From an uncultured Oscillibacter sp. (lineage in GTDB: Bacteria; Bacillota; Clostridia; Oscillospirales; Oscillospiraceae): a stretch of 17,718 nt of DNA. The notes below the pieces were generated by a model that saw only the letters and a list, made by a program, of their open reading frames with translations, was not told the DNA's origin and searched no databases. This document shows, piece by piece, positions 13,340-17,718 of the stretch. Positions within the stretch are counted from its first letter, which is position 1; every line of letters begins with the position of its first letter. The DNA lies in NCBI GenBank assembly GCA_900544105.1, contig UQUC01000052.1, forward strand, positions 1 to 17,718. Direction: 5' to 3'. Both the position numbers and the translations under genes were made by a program.

Positions 13340-13825
13340 GTGTCCAAGCACAAGGAAGAAAAAACCAACGTCATGCGGACGCTGGAGCAGAAGAAGATTG
13401 CCTACACGCCCCATGAGTACCCGGCGGACGGCCCGGTGGACGGTGTCTCCGTGGCGGCGTATCTGAACCAGGATCCGGAGCAGGTGTTCAAGACCCTGGT
13501 GACAAAGGGCACCGGCGGCGGGTACTATGTGTTCGACATTCCTGTGGCGGAAAATCTGGATCTGAAAAAGGCTGCCAAGGCAGTGGGGGAGAAGTCCATC
13601 GCCATGCTGCCTCAAAAGGAGCTGTTGCCCCTGACGGGCTATGTCCACGGCGGCTGCTCCCCGGTGGGCATGAAAAAGCAGTTCCCCACGGTGTTCCATG
13701 AGACGGTGGAGCTGTTCGACACCATCTGCGTCTCCGCCGGCAAGATCGGCGCGCAGGTGGAGGTCGCCCCGGCGGACCTCATTGCCCTGCTGGGGGCGCA
13801 GACGGCGGACGTCACTGTGGAATGA
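13340..13825 (+). CDS. ybaK: YbaK/EbsC-family aminoacyl-tRNA editing protein (Cys-tRNA(Pro) deacylase type)
   Basis: A 161-residue single-domain editing protein of the YbaK/ProX superfamily. It would hydrolyse mischarged tRNA, most likely Cys-tRNA(Pro), in the cytoplasm. The conserved lysine of the active site is in QVFKTLVTKG. The substrate pocket follows with GGYYVFDIPVAENLDLKKAAKA and the loop GGCSPVGMKK, then FPTVFHETV, all in the usual order for the YbaK branch. GTG 13340 is preferred over GTG 13331, because GAGGTG (13328-13333) would then act as ribosome site with a 6-nt spacer; the upstream GTG lies inside that site. Linked to the TraX-like gene by a 12-bp gap. No terminator is seen between it and the uvrA promoter. 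Confidence 0.92.
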   Translation: MSKHKEEKTNVMRTLEQKKIAYTPHEYPADGPVDGVSVAAYLNQDPEQVFKTLVTKGTGGGYYVFDIPVAENLDLKKAAKAVGEKSIAMLPQKELLPLTGYVHGGCSPVGMKKQFPTVFHETVELFDTICVSAGKIGAQVEVAPADLIALLGAQTADVTVE

Positions 13826-13859
13826 AGGTAAAAGTTAAAAAATGCCGTTTTTGCAGATT

Positions 13860-13899
13860 CAAACGCGCGGTTGACATTAAAAAATGATTTGTGTATGCT
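13860..13899 (+). promoter_or_regulatory. uvrA promoter with degenerate SOS-like box
   Basis: A perfect -35 TTGACA (13871-13876) and TATGCT (13894-13899) are 17 bp apart. Overlapping the -35 is CAAACGCGCGGTTG (13860-13873), an imperfect palindrome (CAAnC-GCGC-GnTTG). Against the SOS consensus CGAAC-RNRY-GTTYG it has two mismatches (G to A, T to G) in the half-sites. Its half-site starts 10 bp before the -35, exactly as in the uvrB box. Confidence 0.6.
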
Positions 13900-13906
13900 A
13901 TGACCG

Positions 13907-13918
13907 AAAACCGGTTTT
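13907..13918. repeat. Perfect 12-bp palindrome at the uvrA transcription start
   Basis: AAAACCGGTTTT lies 8 bp after the -10 element, covering about +1 to +12 of the predicted uvrA transcript. It may be an operator for a dimeric regulator or a chance palindrome. Confidence 0.5.
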
Positions 13919-13950
13919 GACTACATGAAACAGGAGCGGAAAAGCAGATC

Positions 13951-16776
13951 ATGCAGGAAAATATCATTGTAAAAGGTGCCCGGGCCAATAACCTGAAAAA
14001 TATCGACGTCACCATCCCCCGGGACAAACTGGTGGTGATGACCGGCGTATCCGGCAGCGGAAAATCCTCTCTGGCCTTCGACACGATCTACGCCGAGGGC
14101 CAGCGACGGTATGTGGAGAGCCTTTCGTCCTACGCCCGGATGTTTCTGGGACAGATGGACAAGCCGGATGTGGACTATATCGAGGGCCTCAGCCCCGCCA
14201 TCTCCATCGACCAGAAAACCACCAGCAAGAACCCCCGGTCCACCGTGGGCACCGTGACGGAGATCTACGATTATCTCCGCCTGCTGTGGGCCAGAGCGGG
14301 TACGCCCCACTGCCCCAACTGCGGCAAGGAGATCCGCCAGCAGACCATCGACCAGATCATCGATCAGGTGCTGGCGTTGCCGGAGGGGACCCGGATCCAG
14401 GTGATGGCTCCGGTGATCCGGGGCAAAAAGGGCGAACACGCCAAGGTGTTTGAGGACGCCAAACGCTCCGGCTATGTCCGGGCCAGAGTGGACGGCAGCC
14501 TCTACGAGCTGGACGAGGAGATCAAGTTAGAGAAGAACAAAAAGCACACCATCGAGATCATCGTGGACCGGCTCATCATCCGGCCCGACATCCGCCAACG
14601 GCTGACGGACAGCGTGGAGACCGCCGCCAAGCTCTCCGGCGGACTGGTGATCGTCAACCTTCTGCGGGAGGAAAAGGATCTCTCCTTCTCCCAGAACTAC
14701 GCCTGCGAGGATTGCGGTATCTCCATGGAGGAGCTGACTCCCCGGATGTTCTCCTTCAACAATCCATTCGGCGCCTGCCCTACCTGTACCGGTCTGGGGA
14801 ACCAGTTGAAAGCCGACCCCGCCCTCATGATCCAGGATGGGGGAAAGTCCATTTTAGACGGGGCGATTCAGGTAAGCGGCTGGAATAACATCCGGGGGGA
14901 CGGTATTTCCCGGATGTACTTTGACGCTCTGAGCAAAAAATACAAGTTTTCCCTGACGGAGCCGTGGGACAGTCTCAGCCGCGAGGCAAAGGACATCATC
15001 CTCTACGGCACCAAGGGCGAACTGCTGGAGCTGCACTATGACCAGCCTCGCGGCAAGGGCGTTCTGAAGCAGGCCTTTGAGGGCATCTGCAACAACATTG
15101 AGCGCCGCTACAAGGAGACCCAGTCCGACGCCAGCCGGAAGGAGCTGGAGGAGCTGATGAGCGAATGTCCCTGCCCGGAGTGCGGCGGCCGCCGTCTGCG
15201 GAAGGAATCTCTGGCGGTAACGGTGGGCGGCAAAAACATCTATGAGTTTACCACCCTCTCCGTGGAGGACGCCCTCGCATGGATGGACAGCCTAACGCTG
15301 ACGGAGCAGCAGCTGCTGATTGCCGACCGCATTTTGAAGGAAATTCGTTCCCGACTGGGCTTTTTGAAATCCGTGGGTCTGGGCTATTTGACGCTGGCCC
15401 GCAGTGCCGGGACGCTCTCCGGCGGCGAGAGCCAGCGGATCCGGCTGGCCACCCAGATCGGTTCCTCCCTGATGGGTGTGCTGTATATTCTGGACGAGCC
15501 GTCCATTGGCCTGCACCAGCGGGACAACGACAAACTGCTGGCAACCTTGCAGAATCTGCGGGATCTGGGCAATAGCCTCATCGTGGTGGAGCATGACGAG
15601 GACACCATGCGAGCCGCCGATTACCTCATTGACATCGGCCCCGGCGCCGGCGTCCACGGTGGCCGGGTGGTGGCGGCAGGTACCCCGGCGGAGGTCATGG
15701 CCAACCCCGACAGCCTGACGGGGCAGTACCTCTCCGGCAAAAAGAAAATCGAAGTTCCCGCTGCCCGCCGTGCAGGAAACGGAAAAATTCTGAAAGTCGT
15801 TGGGGCGTCGGAGAACAATCTCCGCCACATCGACGTGGAATTCCCCCTCGGCACATTCACAGTGGTCACCGGCGTGTCCGGCAGCGGCAAGTCCTCGCTG
15901 GTCAACGAGGTACTCTTCAAGCGCCTCGGCGCGGAGCTGATGCGGATGAAGGTCCGCCCCGGCAAGTGCGACCGCATCGAGGGCATTGAGCAGCTGGACA
16001 AGGTGGTGAACATCGACCAGAGTCCCATCGGGCGGACGCCCCGGTCCAACCCCGCCACCTACACCGGCCTGTTCAACGACATCCGGGATCTGTTCGCCTC
16101 CACACAGGAAGCCAAGAGCCGGGGCTACGGACAGGGGCGGTTCAGCTTCAACGTCCGGGGCGGACGGTGCGAGGCCTGCTCCGGCGACGGCCTGCTGAAA
16201 ATCGAGATGCACTTTCTGCCGGATATCTTCGTTCCCTGCGAGGTCTGCAAGGGCAAGCGCTACAACCGGGAGACGCTGGAGGTGCGCTATAAGGGGAAAA
16301 ACATTGCCGACGTGCTGGATATGACCGTGGATGAAGGCGTAGAGTTCTTCTCCGCCCTGCCCAAGCTGAAACGGCGGTTACAAACCTTGCAGGACGTGGG
16401 CCTTGGCTATGTGAAGCTGGGTCAGCCCTCCACGGAGCTGTCCGGCGGCGAAGCCCAGCGGGTGAAGCTGGCCACGGAGCTGAGCAAGCAGGCCACCGGC
16501 AAGACCATCTATATTCTGGACGAACCCACCACCGGCCTGCACTCCGACGACGTGCGGAAGCTGCTGGAGGTCTTGCAGCGGCTGGTGGACGCGGGGAACA
16601 CCGTGGTGGTCATTGAGCATAATCTGGACGTCATCAAGTGCGCCGACCACCTCATTGACCTCGGCCCCGAAGGCGGCGACGGCGGCGGTACCATTGTGTG
16701 TACCGGCACGCCGGAGGAGGTGGCGGCCTGTCCTGCCAGCTTCACGGGCCAATATCTGAAACGGATACTGAATTAA
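13951..16776 (+). CDS. uvrA: UvrABC excinuclease subunit A
   Basis: Damage-recognition ATPase of nucleotide excision repair, 941 residues, full length. ABC half one has Walker A GVSGSGKSS (32-40) and signature LSGGESQRIRLATQ. Half two has Walker A GVSGSGKSSLVNEV and signature LSGGEAQRVKLATE, with D-loops ILDEPSIGLH and ILDEPTTGLH. Three Cys4 zinc modules are visible: CPNC paired near residue 115, CEDC with CPTC, and CEAC with CEVC flanking IEMHFLPDIFVPC. The QSPIGRTPRSNPATYTG segment is the C-terminal insertion hallmark. The nearest ribosome site, AGGAG (13932-13936), is 14 nt from ATG 13951, which is long, but the N-terminus (MQENIIVKGARANNLKNI) is exactly that of the family. It works with UvrB, encoded 2.3 kb upstream, and is preceded by its own promoter and followed by a terminator. 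Confidence 0.98.
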   Translation: MQENIIVKGARANNLKNIDVTIPRDKLVVMTGVSGSGKSSLAFDTIYAEGQRRYVESLSSYARMFLGQMDKPDVDYIEGLSPAISIDQKTTSKNPRSTVGTVTEIYDYLRLLWARAGTPHCPNCGKEIRQQTIDQIIDQVLALPEGTRIQVMAPVIRGKKGEHAKVFEDAKRSGYVRARVDGSLYELDEEIKLEKNKKHTIEIIVDRLIIRPDIRQRLTDSVETAAKLSGGLVIVNLLREEKDLSFSQNYACEDCGISMEELTPRMFSFNNPFGACPTCTGLGNQLKADPALMIQDGGKSILDGAIQVSGWNNIRGDGISRMYFDALSKKYKFSLTEPWDSLSREAKDIILYGTKGELLELHYDQPRGKGVLKQAFEGICNNIERRYKETQSDASRKELEELMSECPCPECGGRRLRKESLAVTVGGKNIYEFTTLSVEDALAWMDSLTLTEQQLLIADRILKEIRSRLGFLKSVGLGYLTLARSAGTLSGGESQRIRLATQIGSSLMGVLYILDEPSIGLHQRDNDKLLATLQNLRDLGNSLIVVEHDEDTMRAADYLIDIGPGAGVHGGRVVAAGTPAEVMANPDSLTGQYLSGKKKIEVPAARRAGNGKILKVVGASENNLRHIDVEFPLGTFTVVTGVSGSGKSSLVNEVLFKRLGAELMRMKVRPGKCDRIEGIEQLDKVVNIDQSPIGRTPRSNPATYTGLFNDIRDLFASTQEAKSRGYGQGRFSFNVRGGRCEACSGDGLLKIEMHFLPDIFVPCEVCKGKRYNRETLEVRYKGKNIADVLDMTVDEGVEFFSALPKLKRRLQTLQDVGLGYVKLGQPSTELSGGEAQRVKLATELSKQATGKTIYILDEPTTGLHSDDVRKLLEVLQRLVDAGNTVVVIEHNLDVIKCADHLIDLGPEGGDGGGTIVCTGTPEEVAACPASFTGQYLKRILN

Positions 16777-16780
16777 GCGG

Positions 16781-16828
16781 AAAACCGGCACTCCACGCAG
16801 CGTTTGTTGCGGAAGTGCCGGTTTTTTT
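16781..16828 (+). terminator. Intrinsic terminator of uvrA
   Basis: A stem of 12 bp, AAAACCGGCACT (16781-16792) with AGTGCCGGTTTT (16814-16825), encloses a 21-nt loop and ends in seven T (16822-16828). It starts 4 bp after the uvrA stop. Its right arm overlaps the promoter of the next gene. Confidence 0.9.
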
Positions 16829-16836
16829 GATACAAT
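16807..16836 (+). promoter_or_regulatory. Promoter of the HTH regulator gene
   Basis: TACAAT (16831-16836) with the TGA extension (16828-16830) forms an extended -10, and TTGCGG (16807-16812) lies 18 bp upstream. The -35 and spacer fall in the terminator hairpin of uvrA, so the two signals share DNA. Confidence 0.55.
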
Positions 16837-16866
16837 CAAGCCAGTAAAACCGAAAGGGGATACGTT

Positions 16867-17624
16867 ATGCGGCAAACGGATACCGGCGCGCTGATCGCAC
16901 AGCTCCGAAAGGAACAGGGACTGACTCAAAAACAGTTGGCGGATCAGCTTCATATTTCAGACCGCACGATCAGTAAATGGGAGCGGGGGGCGGGTTTCCC
17001 GATGTATCTCTGCTGGAACCGCTGGCAGATGCGCTGCACTGCTCGGTGGTAAGTCTGCTGGAGGGACGGCTGGTGGAGGAACCGGCTGAGATCGGCGTCC
17101 GGTCGGCTTTGACGGTGCTGATACGGGAGAGCCGGTCCGCTCTGCGGCGGGACTGGAGCCGCCGGTTCGGGATACTCTGCTGTCTGCTGATGGCGGGCTT
17201 TGTGATCTTTGAAATTTTGGATCGCAGCGGCGCGTTTCTTCAAAAGGTAGAACGGGCTGATACAGTTGGGATCTGGCAGGATGGAGAGAAAATCGGCGAA
17301 ACAGCTGTTACGATTTCCGGGGAACGAAGCATCTGGGGACGGAGCTATGTTGGGCGGTTTGCCATAGACGCAGTGGAGAAAACCTGTCGGGAACGCATGC
17401 AGGCAATGATCCGCTGGGAGAAGAAAAGCAACTGCGCCGATATCACATTTGCTGAGCCGGGAATTTTAGGCGCTCAGGCGGGAACCGAACAGTTCTTGTA
17501 CTGTGATCGGGAACTGAACTGGTTTGCCCTGTCCTTGGAGGATGGCCGGATCATCGCCAGCGATCAGGGGTGGGCCCAGCTTCAGGCACTGCGGCCCTAT
17601 GAATATCCGGTATATGTGAATTGA
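16867..17624 (+). pseudogene. XRE-type HTH regulator with membrane anchor, frameshifted at a G6 run
   Basis: Read across one frameshift, this is a protein of about 252 residues. The first frame (ATG 16867, ribosome site AAAGGGG) gives a Cro/C1-type HTH domain (IAQLRKEQGLTQKQLADQLH then ISDRTISKWERG, about residues 10-41). It then falls into FPMYLCWNRW and stops at 17052. The other frame, open from at least 16977, continues the expected family sequence GFPDVSLLEPLADALHCSVV, then a membrane helix (FGILCCLLMAGFVIFEIL) and a C-terminal domain of about 130 residues I do not recognise. One extra G in the run at 16985-16990 would restore KWERGGGFPDVSLL. It may be a true mutation, a phase-variable tract or a sequence error. 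The intact reading of both halves suggests a recent or reversible change. The HTH plus TM layout suggests a membrane-tethered regulator of unknown target. Confidence 0.8.
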
Positions 17625-17628
17625 GATC

Positions 17629-17664
17629 AAAAAAGCAGACGCAGGTTTTATCCTGCGTCTGCTT
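17629..17664 (-). terminator. Hairpin terminator, T-run on the minus strand
   Basis: A 13-bp perfect stem, AAGCAGACGCAGG (17633-17645) with CCTGCGTCTGCTT (17652-17664), and loop TTTTAT. The A-run 17629-17634 precedes it on the + strand, so the U-tract appears on minus-strand transcripts. After the hairpin the + strand has only TT then CAGCG, so it works best for a leftward gene that should lie to the right of the window, though it may also end the HTH gene. Confidence 0.7.
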
Positions 17665-17718
17665 CAGCGTGTCGAAAAAGTCTTTTCTCCCCGCTGAGCA
17701 AGTTTTCAGAACTTCATA
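17665..17718. other. Window end, no complete gene
   Basis: The last 54 bp hold no start or complete frame on the + strand. On the minus strand the frames here could be the last codons of a convergent gene, in keeping with the orientation of the adjacent terminator, but too little is visible to name one. Confidence 0.3.

Noticed and set aside
12629..13699. 356-codon open frame on the minus strand
   Set aside because: It lies opposite the TraX-like and YbaK genes, with His/Gln/Gly-rich low-complexity translation typical of a shadow frame.
1..17718. CRISPR arrays, tRNA or rRNA genes, complete insertion sequences
   Set aside because: No regularly spaced repeats, cloverleaf-like segments, rRNA motifs or DDE/HUH transposase genes were seen by eye.

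Overview
The window looks like chromosome from a high-GC, spore-forming Clostridia species, probably near the Oscillospiraceae (Flavonifractor/Oscillibacter-like). The basis is a spore-protein (SASP) gene remnant, GC-rich housekeeping genes with strong AGGAGG-type ribosome sites, and gene families typical of gut Firmicutes. This placement is inference, because no rRNA or species marker is present. All protein-coding genes I support lie on the + strand.

Left part (1-4157): four closely spaced genes that read as one operon. They are the 3' part of a CorC/CNNM-type CBS-domain membrane protein, a KtrB-type potassium channel subunit, its KtrA-type RCK regulatory subunit, and an AI-2E/PerM-family membrane protein. 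KtrB and KtrA together form a nucleotide-gated K+ uptake system.

Middle part (4158-8123): more AT-rich accessory DNA. It holds a short decayed piece of a type I restriction HsdR subunit, a HipA/CtkA-like kinase whose catalytic-loop Asp is replaced by Asn, a strong terminator, about 500 bp of hairpin-rich DNA that may be a transfer or attachment region, a 53-residue small protein, and a large serine recombinase of the TnpX/Tn4451 type with its own near-consensus promoter. The recombinase ends about 75 bp before the 3' part of an alpha/beta-type small acid-soluble spore protein gene whose first half is missing. The simplest reading is that the element integrated inside the ssp gene and that its right end lies at about 8121-8126. 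The other half of ssp is not visible in this window, so the left end is either upstream of position 1 (making the potassium operon cargo) or has been deleted.

Right part (8124-17718): GC-rich core DNA centred on repair. It runs radC, a GNAT acetyltransferase, uvrB, an unknown three-TM membrane protein, a TraX-family membrane protein, a YbaK/EbsC-type deacylase and uvrA, followed by an HTH regulator with a membrane anchor that is frameshifted at a G6 run. The GNAT-uvrB promoter carries a good Gram-positive LexA (SOS) box overlapping its -35. The uvrA promoter carries a degenerate box in exactly the same register, which suggests coordinated SOS control. A 13-bp hairpin with its U-tract on the minus strand closes the window and suggests a convergent gene just to the right.

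No tRNA, rRNA, CRISPR array or complete insertion sequence was recognised.
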